NCBI GenBank assembly: GCA_030424705.1
Contig: JAUHWJ010000011.1
Coordinates: forward strand, 1 to 13,086
Reading direction: 5' to 3'
From: Alphaproteobacteria bacterium
GTDB lineage: Bacteria > Pseudomonadota > Alphaproteobacteria > Rhodobacterales > Rhodobacteraceae
Length of the DNA stretch: 13,086 bases
In this document: positions 1 to 6,696 of the stretch, piece by piece
Layout: every line of letters starts with the position of its first letter
How positions within the stretch are numbered: the first letter of the stretch is position 1
Notes under the pieces: model-generated
What the model saw: only the letters and a program-made list of their open reading frames with translations
Told to the model about the DNA's origin: nothing
Database searches by the model: none
Made by a program: the position numbers and the translations under genes

Positions 1-1319
1 TCGGCGAAACGCTCCGCGATCATCTGGGCGACGGGGATGGAGCGGGCGGTGGCGAGGGCGCAATAGTCGAGCCCGGGGCAGGCGATGATGTCCGTCACCA
101 GCCCGCGGTTCGCCGCGTCGAGCCCCTGGGCGCGGAGGCGGGACCACACGGCGTAGAGATCGTCGAGCGCGACATGGGGGAGGACGATGTTCTGCTCGTG
201 CGTCACGCGCAGTTCGTCCAGCGACCAGCGCTCCGCGACCTCCGCCATCATGCGCATCTGCTCCGCCGTCGCATCGCCCGGCGCGCCGCCGATGGGCTTC
301 AGCGAGATCGTCGCCGCCGCGTAGCCGGGGACGCGGTGGGGGTGGACGTTGCGGCGGGCCCAGGCGGCGAAGGCGGCATCTTCCCGCTTCATCCGCTCGA
401 AGAGCGCGCTCGTCCCGGCCCGCTCGCGATAGGCGGGGGGCGCGAAATAGGCTTCGATCCGCGCGACCTCGGCGGCGTCGGGCGCCGCCGTGCCGTCCAT
501 CGCGGCGAATTCCTCCTCGACGAGGCGAGCATATTCCTCGATCCCGACCTCATGGACGAGGATCTTGATGCGCGCCTTGTACTTGTTGTCCCGCCGCCCG
601 AAGAGGTTGTAGATGCGGAGGCAGGCTTCGAGATAGGGCAGGAGGTCCGCCTTCGGCAGGAAGTCCCTGATCACCTTGCCGATCATCGGCGTCCGCCCAA
701 GCCCGCCGCCGACGAAGAGCCGGTAACCGGGCTCGCCCGCTGCATTCCGCACCAGCTGCACGCCGATGTCATGGACGCGGATCGCCGCCCGGTCCGCCTC
801 CGCGCCCGTCACCGCGATCTTGAACTTGCGGCCGAGGAAGGTGAATTCCGGGTGGAGGGAGGACCACTGGCGGATCAGCTCGCAGGTCGGCCGCGGATCC
901 TCGATCTCGTCGGGCGCGACGCCGGCGAAAGGGTCCGTCGTCGTGTTGCGGATGCAGTTTCCGGATGTCTGGATCGCGTGCATCCCGACCTTCGCGAGAT
1001 CGTCGATGATGTCCGGCGCGTCGCGCAGCTTGGGCCAGTTGAACTGGATGTTCTGCCGCGTGGTGAAATGGCCGTAACCGCGGTCATACTTTTCCGAAAT
1101 CTCGGCAAGCGCCCGCATCTGCCCGCCGTTCAGCACGCCATAGGGGATGGCGACGCGCAGCATGTAGGCGTGAAGCTGGAGGTAGAGGCCGTTCATCAGG
1201 CGGAGGGGGCGGAACTCCTCCTCCGTCAGCGCGCCGGAGAGGCGGCGCGCGACCTGGTCGCGGAACTCCGCCGCGCGCGCCTCGACGAAGGCGGCGTCGA
1301 ACTCGTCATAACGATACAT
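1..1319 (-). CDS. cysI: Sulfite reductase hemoprotein (CysI-type nitrite/sulfite reductase), 3' end outside window
   Basis: Siroheme/[4Fe-4S] enzyme that reduces sulfite to sulfide with six electrons in assimilatory sulfur metabolism, in the cytoplasm. 439 residues are visible from ATG at 1319; the family usually runs to about 550, so the C-terminal fifth is missing at the window edge. The first ferredoxin-like half-domain holds HFTTRQNIQ (residues 84-92) and SGNCIRN (119-125), with RRDNKYKAR (242-250) supplying the basic sulfite-binding residues. The second half has THEQNIVLP (373-381). The first two cluster cysteines are seen in CPGLDYC (414-420); the second Cys pair lies off the window. 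GGAG sits 6 nt before the start. It is last visible gene of the operon, 12 bp after the DUF2849 gene. A ferredoxin-nitrite reductase of the same superfamily is possible, but the DUF2849 neighbour and the MYRYDEF N-terminus favour sulfite reductase. Confidence 0.93.
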   Translation of the reverse strand, partial: MYRYDEFDAAFVEARAAEFRDQVARRLSGALTEEEFRPLRLMNGLYLQLHAYMLRVAIPYGVLNGGQMRALAEISEKYDRGYGHFTTRQNIQFNWPKLRDAPDIIDDLAKVGMHAIQTSGNCIRNTTTDPFAGVAPDEIEDPRPTCELIRQWSSLHPEFTFLGRKFKIAVTGAEADRAAIRVHDIGVQLVRNAAGEPGYRLFVGGGLGRTPMIGKVIRDFLPKADLLPYLEACLRIYNLFGRRDNKYKARIKILVHEVGIEEYARLVEEEFAAMDGTAAPDAAEVARIEAYFAPPAYRERAGTSALFERMKREDAAFAAWARRNVHPHRVPGYAAATISLKPIGGAPGDATAEQMRMMAEVAERWSLDELRVTHEQNIVLPHVALDDLYAVWSRLRAQGLDAANRGLVTDIIACPGLDYCALATARSIPVAQMIAERFA

Positions 1320-1331
1320 GGGGGGCTCCGG

Positions 1332-1637
1332 TCAGGCCGCGTCGCGGAGCGGGGCGGCTGCGCCATAGGCGAAGGTCGGCTCCCGGTCAGCCCGGATCGC
1401 CTCGCGCCGGAGGCGGGGGCGGCCCGCATCGTCCAGCTCCACGAGATAGGCGCCGACGACGCGCGCGCCTTCCGCCGGGTCCGCCGCGCGGGCGGATAGG
1501 CGGGCGGCCTCCGCCTCGTCCCGCGCGATCAGCGCCGCGGAGAGGCTGGGGGACCAGATTTCGCCCGTCCACCACACGGCGTCCCCTTCGAGGAGGTCGT
1601 TGGCGGTGAGCGCGACGGGGATGAAGGGCTTTGCCAT
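1332..1637 (-). CDS. DUF2849 domain-containing protein
   Basis: Small cytoplasmic protein of 101 residues with no signal peptide, membrane segment or cysteine. The N-terminus MAKPFIPVALTANDL, followed by a GDAVWW motif at residues 18-23, is characteristic of DUF2849, a short family I know as the usual neighbour of cysI in Rhodobacterales and some other alphaproteobacteria. Its biochemical role is unknown. The gene lies 17 bp after the flavoprotein gene and 12 bp before cysI on the same strand, so co-transcription and a role in sulfite reduction (for example assembly of, or electron delivery to, CysI) are inferred from position only. AAGGA lies 7 nt before the ATG and supports this start. Confidence 0.88.
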   Translation of the reverse strand: MAKPFIPVALTANDLLEGDAVWWTGEIWSPSLSAALIARDEAEAARLSARAADPAEGARVVGAYLVELDDAGRPRLRREAIRADREPTFAYGAAAPLRDAA

Positions 1638-1654
1638 GGTCCGGTCCTTTCCGT

Positions 1655-2632
1655 TCAGGCGATTTCGTGGAGGCGCGCGAGGGTGCGCGGGCTGGCCGGC
1701 GCGAGGCGGGCGGCGGCGGCCTCCGCGGCGCGGAGCGCGTCGGCGAATCCGGCGGCGAGATAGCCGGCGCCGCCGACCACCTCCCGCCCGCCGCCGATGG
1801 TGAAGACGCCGGGAACCTCCGTCTCCCCCGTCGCCGCGTCGGCGACGGGCGTGAGGCCCGTGAGGCCGCGGCCGGCATATTCGAGTCCCGCCTCGACCAG
1901 GAGGAGATGGGCGTCGAAGGCGCGGCTCCCGGCCTCGCCCCGCGCCTCGACCGCTTCGAGGCGGCCGCCCTCGGCGCGGAGCCGCTCCACGGCGCCCTGG
2001 AAGATGTCGAGCCCCGAACCGGCGGCAGCGGCGAGGCGCGCCGCCCGCTCCTCGTTCGCGCGGAGCGGAAGGGCGTGGATCAGCGTGACGCGCCGGGCGC
2101 CGGGCGCGGCGGCGAGGGCGGCGTCGATCGCGGCCGGGCCCTCGCCCACGACGGCGACGGCGCGCGCATCCCGCCCGACCGCGCCGTCATAGCGGATCGC
2201 GTCGGTGGAGACGGTTGAGACGCCCTCGGCGACGAGCCGCTTCGGCCGCATCGCCCCGGCGCCGCCCGCGAAGATGACGGCGGCGCCGGTGATCGTCTCC
2301 CCGGTCTCCGTCTCCAGATTGAAGCCGCCTTCGAGCCCACCCCAGAGCGCGGTGGCGCGCCGCCCGTAGAGGCGGAGCGGGCGGAAGGGCGCAAGCTGCG
2401 CCTCGAGCCGCGCGGCGAGCGCGCCGGCGGAAACCGGCCCCGCTCCCGGAGCGTCCTCGATCACGCCCTCGGGATAGAGCGCGGCGAGCTGGCCGCCGGC
2501 GAAGGAGAGGGAATCGACGATGACCGGGCGGACGCCGCGCATGCCGAGCTGAAAGGCGGCGTAAAGGCCGACGGGGCCGGCGCCGACGACAAGGGCCGGC
2601 AGGGCGGTCTTCTCCTGGCTGCGAGGCTTCAT
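1655..2632 (-). CDS. Thioredoxin-reductase-like FAD/NAD(P) oxidoreductase, probable ferredoxin/flavodoxin-NADP+ reductase
   Basis: Two-nucleotide-binding flavoprotein of 325 residues. The FAD motif GAGPVG (17-22) is followed by GGQLAALYPEG (46-56), which closely resembles the TrxR-like ferredoxin-NADP+ reductase family (YumC/FNR2 type). A second dinucleotide motif, GEGPAA (163-168), fits NAD(P)H. There is no CxxC and no cysteine at all, so it cannot act as a thioredoxin reductase. At residues 280-282 it reads GGG where the family usually has a GD pair contacting FAD. It heads the operon with DUF2849 and cysI, so it probably passes NADPH electrons to the ferredoxin or directly to sulfite reductase (inference). 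The start chosen is ATG at 2632, with GGAG 9 nt upstream, because the glycine-rich motif then falls at the usual distance. An in-frame ATG at 2704 would add 24 residues lying in the AT-rich control region and is unlikely. Confidence 0.8.
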   Translation of the reverse strand: MKPRSQEKTALPALVVGAGPVGLYAAFQLGMRGVRPVIVDSLSFAGGQLAALYPEGVIEDAPGAGPVSAGALAARLEAQLAPFRPLRLYGRRATALWGGLEGGFNLETETGETITGAAVIFAGGAGAMRPKRLVAEGVSTVSTDAIRYDGAVGRDARAVAVVGEGPAAIDAALAAAPGARRVTLIHALPLRANEERAARLAAAAGSGLDIFQGAVERLRAEGGRLEAVEARGEAGSRAFDAHLLLVEAGLEYAGRGLTGLTPVADAATGETEVPGVFTIGGGREVVGGAGYLAAGFADALRAAEAAAARLAPASPRTLARLHEIA

Positions 2633-2690
2633 GGCGCGTTTCTCCGTTTTCCGGGCGGCTGACTGAGAACCTAGGCGCGCTGCATGTGGA

Positions 2691-2760
2691 TAGCAATAAA
2701 ACACACAAAGGAAGAATCACAAGTAATATTTAACATTACATGAGTGTTTATATGGCCGGT
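2691..2760. promoter_or_regulatory. AT-rich divergent promoter region between the sulfur operon and folP-glmM
   Basis: The stretch is strikingly AT-rich in a genome of about 70% GC and lies between the divergent starts at 2632 (minus) and 2819 (plus), so it is where promoters for both operons are expected. On the minus strand, TTGTGA (complement of 2717-2722) and TATTGC (complement of 2693-2698) with 18-bp spacing are a weak possible -35/-10 pair. On the plus strand, TATATG at 2749-2754 is a possible -10, but I see no convincing -35. The exact promoter elements are not settled by the sequence. Confidence 0.5.
2723..2739. promoter_or_regulatory. 17-bp palindrome, candidate operator
   Basis: GTAATATTTAACATTAC is an inverted repeat with perfect 5-bp outer arms (GTAAT/ATTAC). 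Seven of its eight base pairs match around a single central base; only the sixth pair fails. It sits in the middle of the divergent control region, about 90 bp upstream of both starts, and adjoins the possible -35 of the sulfur operon. That position and length suit a dimeric regulator; sulfur operons are often controlled by LysR-type (CysB-like) or Rrf2-type proteins. The regulator is not in the window and its identity is unknown. Confidence 0.45.
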
Positions 2761-2818
2761 TTGCCCTCCATCCCTGAATCCGCTAACCCCTGCGCGAAGA
2801 GACCGAGAGAGGGCGCCC

Positions 2819-3838
2819 TTGAGAGACTTCCTGTTGCGGCCGATCTGCGAAGCCGGGGCTGGCGGCGACGGCATGACCCTGGCGGGCGGCCCTGTCCGCT
2901 TTCACAAGGTCGAGACGGTGAGCGTCAACCGCGACTCCCGGAAGCTCCCTTTGAAATCGGTGGCGCCCGACGCCCTCGCCACTTTCGCGGCGCCGCGGGC
3001 TCCGATGGCGGGCGTGGCGTTCGACCGGCCGCAGGTGATGGGCGTTCTGAACGTGACGCCGGACAGCTTCTCCGACGGACGGCCGGGCGAGAGCGTGGGC
3101 GAGGCGGCGCAGCGCGGGCTCGACATGGCGGAGGCGGGCGCGGCCTTCATCGATGTGGGCGGCGAGTCGACGCGGCCCGGCGCGCGGCCCGTCAGCCCGG
3201 CGGAGGAGCTGGAGCGCGTGCTGCCCGTCATCGAGCGGATGGTCGCTTCGGGGCTGAGCGTTCCGATCTCCATCGACACGCGCAACGCCTCGACGGCGCG
3301 CGCCGCGATCGAGGCGGGCGCCGCGATCTGGAACGACGTCTCCGCGCTGTCGCACGACCCGGACTCGCTGGCGCTCGCCGCCTCGCTCTCCTGCCCCGTC
3401 GTGCTGATGCACGCGCAGGGCGATCCGCGAACGATGCAGGACGCGCCGACCTATCGCCATGCGCTGATCGAGGTCTACGCCTGGCTCGAGGCGCGGATCG
3501 CGGCCTGCGCGGAGGCGGGCGTGGCGCCTGAGCGGGTGATCGTCGACCCCGGGATCGGCTTCGGCAAGATGGGGGCGCACAACCTTCAGCTCCTCGCCGG
3601 GCTCGCGGCCTTCCACGGGCTTGGGCGGCCGCTGATGGTCGGCGCCTCGCGCAAGCGCTTCATCGGCGCGCTGACCGGGGTGGACGAGCCTTGCGCGCGG
3701 CTCGCCGGCTCGCTCGGCGCCGCCCTCGCCGCGGCCGGGCAGGGCGCGCATATCCTCAGGGTGCATGACGTGGCGGAGACCCTTGCGGCGCTGACCGTCT
3801 GGTCCGCCGCCTCCGGCTTTGGGGAGGAGCGGCGGTGA
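2819..3838 (+). CDS. folP: Dihydropteroate synthase
   Basis: Condenses 6-hydroxymethyl-dihydropterin pyrophosphate with p-aminobenzoate to dihydropteroate in cytoplasmic folate synthesis; it is the target of sulfonamides. From the TTG start it has 339 residues. The TIM-barrel signatures are in order: [10 protein letters not shown] (78-87), GGESTRPGA (114-122), SIDT (151-154), the ND pair (172-173), [12 protein letters not shown] (196-207), DPGIGFGK (243-250) and SRKRFIG (277-283). About 70 residues precede the catalytic domain and include [12 protein letters not shown], an extension I recognise from Rhodobacterales FolP proteins, which supports an upstream start. TTG at 2819 has the purine-rich AGAGAGG about 6 nt before it. 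An ATG at 2744 lies inside the AT-rich control region, and an ATG at 2873 has little Shine-Dalgarno and cuts the extension. The stop overlaps the glmM start by 4 bp. Confidence 0.93.
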   Translation: MRDFLLRPICEAGAGGDGMTLAGGPVRFHKVETVSVNRDSRKLPLKSVAPDALATFAAPRAPMAGVAFDRPQVMGVLNVTPDSFSDGRPGESVGEAAQRGLDMAEAGAAFIDVGGESTRPGARPVSPAEELERVLPVIERMVASGLSVPISIDTRNASTARAAIEAGAAIWNDVSALSHDPDSLALAASLSCPVVLMHAQGDPRTMQDAPTYRHALIEVYAWLEARIAACAEAGVAPERVIVDPGIGFGKMGAHNLQLLAGLAAFHGLGRPLMVGASRKRFIGALTGVDEPCARLAGSLGAALAAAGQGAHILRVHDVAETLAALTVWSAASGFGEERR

Positions 3839-5163
3839 GCGGGCTCTTCGGCACGGACGGCGTGCGCGGCGAGGCGAACGGAAGCGTACTGACCGCGGAG
3901 ACGGCGATGCGCCTCGCCATGGCCGCGGGGCGCTATTTCACGCGCGGGGCGCATCGCGTCGTGATCGGGAAGGACCCGCGGCTTTCCGGCTACATGCTGG
4001 AGGCGGCGATGCAGGCGGGCTTCACCTCCGTCGGCATGGAGGTGCTACGCACCGGCCCGATCCCGACCCCGGCGATCGGGATGCTCACGCGGTCCATGCG
4101 CGCCGATATCGGCGTGATGATCTCCGCCTCGCATAACGGGTTCGAGGACAATGGCCTGAAGTTCTTCGGCGCGGACGGGTTCAAGCTCTCGGACGAGGAC
4201 GAGGCGGGGATCGAGGCGCTGATGGACCGGCCCCATCTCGCCCCCTCGCGGGAGATCGGGCGGGCCAAGCATCTCGACGACGCGGTCGGCCGCTATATCG
4301 AGGTGGCGAAGGCCAGCTTCCCGAAGGCGCTCTCGCTTTCCGGGCTGAAGGTAGTGGTCGATTGCGCGAATGGCGCGGCCTATCGCACCGCGCCGACCGT
4401 GCTCTGGGAACTGGGCGCGGAGGTGCTGCCGCTTGGCGTCACGCCGAACGGGACCAACATCAACGAGAAATGCGGCTCGACAGCGCCGGAGGCCGCCGCC
4501 GCCTGGGTCGTCGCCAACGGCGCCGCGCTCGGCGTCGCGCTCGACGGGGACGCGGACCGGGTGATCCTGATCGACGAGACCGGGCGGATCGTGGACGGCG
4601 ACCAGATCATCGCGCTGATCGCGGCGCGCTGGCGCGAGGCGGGGCGGCTTTCTGGGCGGGCCGTCGTCACCACCGTGATGTCGAACATGGGGCTCGAACG
4701 GATGCTCGGCGGCGTCGGGCTCGGGCTTGTGCGCACCCCGGTCGGGGACCGGCATGTGGTGCGGGAGATGCGGGCGCGGGGGCTCAATCTCGGCGGCGAG
4801 CAATCCGGCCATGTCGTCCTCACCGATTACGCCACGACGGGGGACGGGCTCGTCGCCGCGCTCCAGGTGCTCGCGGCGATCCAGCAGAGCGGGAAGCCGG
4901 CCTCCGAGGTGCTGCGGATGTTCGCGCCGCTGCCGCAGGTGCTGGAGAATGTGCGCTACCGCCGCGAGGGGCCGGACCCGATGCAGGCGGCGCCCGTTCT
5001 CGCGGCGATCCGGGACGGGGAGGCTCGGCTCGCCGGGACGGGGCGGTTGCTGATCCGCCGCTCCGGCACGGAGCCGGTGATCCGCGTCATGGCCGAGGGC
5101 GAGGACGAGGCGCTGGTGCGCGAGATCGTCTCCGGCATTGCAGCGGAAGTGGCTGGCGCCTGA
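3835..5163 (+). CDS. glmM: Phosphoglucosamine mutase
   Basis: Interconverts glucosamine-6-phosphate and glucosamine-1-phosphate on the way to UDP-N-acetylglucosamine for peptidoglycan and lipopolysaccharide. The length of 442 residues is normal for the family. The N-terminus [12 protein letters not shown] is typical; the catalytic loop ISASHN spans 96-101 with Ser99 as the expected phosphoserine; the Mg2+ loop DGDADR spans 237-242; and the C-terminal phosphate-binding loop RRSGTEP spans 408-414. The start is GTG at 3835, within a GTGA overlap with the folP stop, and GGAGGAG lies just upstream, so the two genes are translationally coupled. folP-glmM adjacency is widespread in proteobacteria. 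Nothing unusual is seen in the active site. Confidence 0.97.
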   Translation: MSGLFGTDGVRGEANGSVLTAETAMRLAMAAGRYFTRGAHRVVIGKDPRLSGYMLEAAMQAGFTSVGMEVLRTGPIPTPAIGMLTRSMRADIGVMISASHNGFEDNGLKFFGADGFKLSDEDEAGIEALMDRPHLAPSREIGRAKHLDDAVGRYIEVAKASFPKALSLSGLKVVVDCANGAAYRTAPTVLWELGAEVLPLGVTPNGTNINEKCGSTAPEAAAAWVVANGAALGVALDGDADRVILIDETGRIVDGDQIIALIAARWREAGRLSGRAVVTTVMSNMGLERMLGGVGLGLVRTPVGDRHVVREMRARGLNLGGEQSGHVVLTDYATTGDGLVAALQVLAAIQQSGKPASEVLRMFAPLPQVLENVRYRREGPDPMQAAPVLAAIRDGEARLAGTGRLLIRRSGTEPVIRVMAEGEDEALVREIVSGIAAEVAGA

Positions 5164-5192
5164 ACGCGGCTGCCGTGAGAAAATGCACATCC

Positions 5193-5222
5193 GCGCCGAC
5201 AATGCGGGCGCATGGTTCTTTT
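5193..5222 (+). terminator. Weak possible terminator after glmM
   Basis: A 5-bp stem (GCGCC at 5193-5197, GGCGC at 5207-5211) with a 9-nt loop is followed by a T-rich run (TTCTTTT, 5216-5222) 30 bp past the glmM stop. The stem is short, so partial termination or no function is possible. Confidence 0.3.
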
Positions 5223-5259
5223 CGCGAGCGGGGATAACTCGCTTAGGTAAGAAACCGAA

Positions 5260-5294
5260 TTGCGATTGCAAGCCTGCGGTCTGCGACCTAATGT
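5260..5294 (+). promoter_or_regulatory. Possible promoter with small palindrome upstream of the cytochrome operon
   Basis: The 190-bp gap between glmM and the first cytochrome is lower in GC than the genes around it and is the only place for a dedicated promoter. TTGCAA (5266-5271), a 17-bp spacer and TAATGT (5289-5294) form a moderate sigma-70-like pair (4/6 and 3/6 matches). The -35 is embedded in TTGCGATTGCAA (5260-5271), an imperfect palindrome with TTGC/GCAA arms that could bind a repressor. Its half-site spacing is 2 bp shorter than the FNR/CRP pattern TTG-N8-CAA, so I do not call it an FNR box. Confidence 0.3.
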
Positions 5295-5353
5295 CGTTTT
5301 GTAGACTTGTGACCTGTATCCAAGGCGTTGTGCGCGCCCGATGGAAAGACAAG

Positions 5354-6685
5354 ATGAGGGGCTTGGCGATATTCGGACGGATCGCGGCGGCGATCATGCT
5401 TTTCGGGTTCGGAACCGTGGCGGCTCTCGGGGGAGAGGCCACGCTCGGCGTTGCGCTCGGGGCGACGACTTGCGGCGCCTCGACCTGCCATTCGGCGGCG
5501 GAGCCCTGGCCGAATTCGGCCGTCAGCCAGCGGGAATACATCGTCTGGAAGGAGAGCGACCCGCACGCGAATTCGTGGACGGCGCTGACCTCGCCGCGCG
5601 CGAAGGCGATCACGGCGCGGCTCGGCCTCGGCGCGCCGACGGAGCAGAAGCTCTGCCTCGGCTGCCATGCGCTGCCGCTGCCGCCGGAAAAGCGCGAGGA
5701 GAGTTTCGACATCACGGAAGGCGTGACCTGCGAGGCCTGCCACGGCCCGGCCTCGGCCTGGCTCGGCGTCCATACCGCAGGGCTCTATTTCTACGGCGAG
5801 AACCTCGCTAACGGCATGTATCCGACGACGGACCCGTCGGCCCGCGCCGATCTCTGCCTCGGCTGCCATGTGGGGGACGGGGAGCGTTTCGTCAGCCACA
5901 ACATGATGGCGGCCGGGCATCCGACGCTGCCGTTCGAGCTCGGTTTCTATTCGTGGTTCACCAAGACGAACCCGGAGAACCGCGCCGGCTACGCCCATTT
6001 CACTGTCGATGACGATTATCTCCAGCGGAAGCCCTGGCCCTTCGGCGTCAGGGTCTGGGCGCTGGGGCAGGTGGCGCAGGCGCGGCGGATCCTCGAGCTT
6101 GTCGTCGACCCGAAGAACGGGCCGAAGGGGCTCTTCCCCGAGCTGTCGCATTTCGAATGCCGCGCCTGCCACCGTTCCCAGAAGGGGCCGGGGGTGGAGA
6201 GGGTGGCGCTGCCGCGGATCAAGTCCGCCAACATCCTCTTCGCGGGCTTTGCGGCGGAGCTGGTGGACCCGGGCCTCGCCGCGCGCATCCGCGAGGATGT
6301 GGAGGAGCTGAAGCGCCGCTCCGCCGAGAGCTGGGAGGCGGTGATCGCCTCCTCCGCAAACCTCAAGCGCACGCTCGAAGCGGTGGAAGCGAAGCTGAAG
6401 GCGCATGAGTTCACGGTGGAGGACAACCGCCGCTCCCTCATCCGCATCGCCCGCGCCTATCAGGACGGGCGGCTCGCCGAATACGAGGCCGCGGAGCAGG
6501 CCGTGCTCTCCGCCGGCTCTCTGGTGGACGAGCTGGACAGGCTTGACGCCCTTTCCGCAGCGGACGCCGCTTCCGCGCTCGAGGCGATGGCGCGGGGCGT
6601 TTCCGCGTTCGCCTCCGCCAACGCCTATTCAGCCGCCGATGTGCGCGCCTCCCTCGGGGAAATCGCGCGCATCGCCGCCAGATGA
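5354..6685 (+). CDS. Exported pentaheme c-type cytochrome, cytochrome c554-like
   Basis: Periplasmic electron-transfer protein of 443 residues. A Sec signal peptide (hydrophobic residues 10-25, cleavage likely near 26-28) precedes five heme-attachment sites: CGASTCH (40-46, an unusual CX4CH), then CxxCH at 101-105, 126-130, 168-172 and 269-273. Candidate distal ligands include His71, His140, His182, His189 and His266. The segment SHNMMAAGHPTLPFEL (181-196) resembles multiheme cytochromes with the cytochrome c554-type fold. After residue 300 the protein is helical and charged without further hemes, a tail of about 140 residues that may mediate docking. The start chosen is ATG at 5354, which gives a clean signal peptide and a weak GGAAA 9 nt upstream; longer in-frame starts (for example 5291) would put a charged leader before it. 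It is first gene of a three-gene operon and ends with TGA at 6683-6685. The substrate and partner are not known. Confidence 0.85.
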   Translation: MRGLAIFGRIAAAIMLFGFGTVAALGGEATLGVALGATTCGASTCHSAAEPWPNSAVSQREYIVWKESDPHANSWTALTSPRAKAITARLGLGAPTEQKLCLGCHALPLPPEKREESFDITEGVTCEACHGPASAWLGVHTAGLYFYGENLANGMYPTTDPSARADLCLGCHVGDGERFVSHNMMAAGHPTLPFELGFYSWFTKTNPENRAGYAHFTVDDDYLQRKPWPFGVRVWALGQVAQARRILELVVDPKNGPKGLFPELSHFECRACHRSQKGPGVERVALPRIKSANILFAGFAAELVDPGLAARIREDVEELKRRSAESWEAVIASSANLKRTLEAVEAKLKAHEFTVEDNRRSLIRIARAYQDGRLAEYEAAEQAVLSAGSLVDELDRLDALSAADAASALEAMARGVSAFASANAYSAADVRASLGEIARIAAR

Positions 6686-6696
6686 GGATTCACAAA

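Noticed and set aside
174-1499. 441-codon plus-strand open frame opposite cysI
   Set aside because: cysI on the minus strand shows clear family motifs; the plus frame is Arg-rich shadow coding.
5260-5271. FNR/CRP-type box upstream of the cytochrome operon
   Set aside because: The arms TTGC/GCAA give TTG-N6-CAA, whereas FNR-type sites need TTG-N8-CAA; kept only as a generic palindrome.
4045-5715. 556-codon minus-strand open frame across glmM and the start of the first cytochrome
   Set aside because: It spans two unrelated plus-strand genes and their intergenic region, with low-complexity composition and no recognisable domain.
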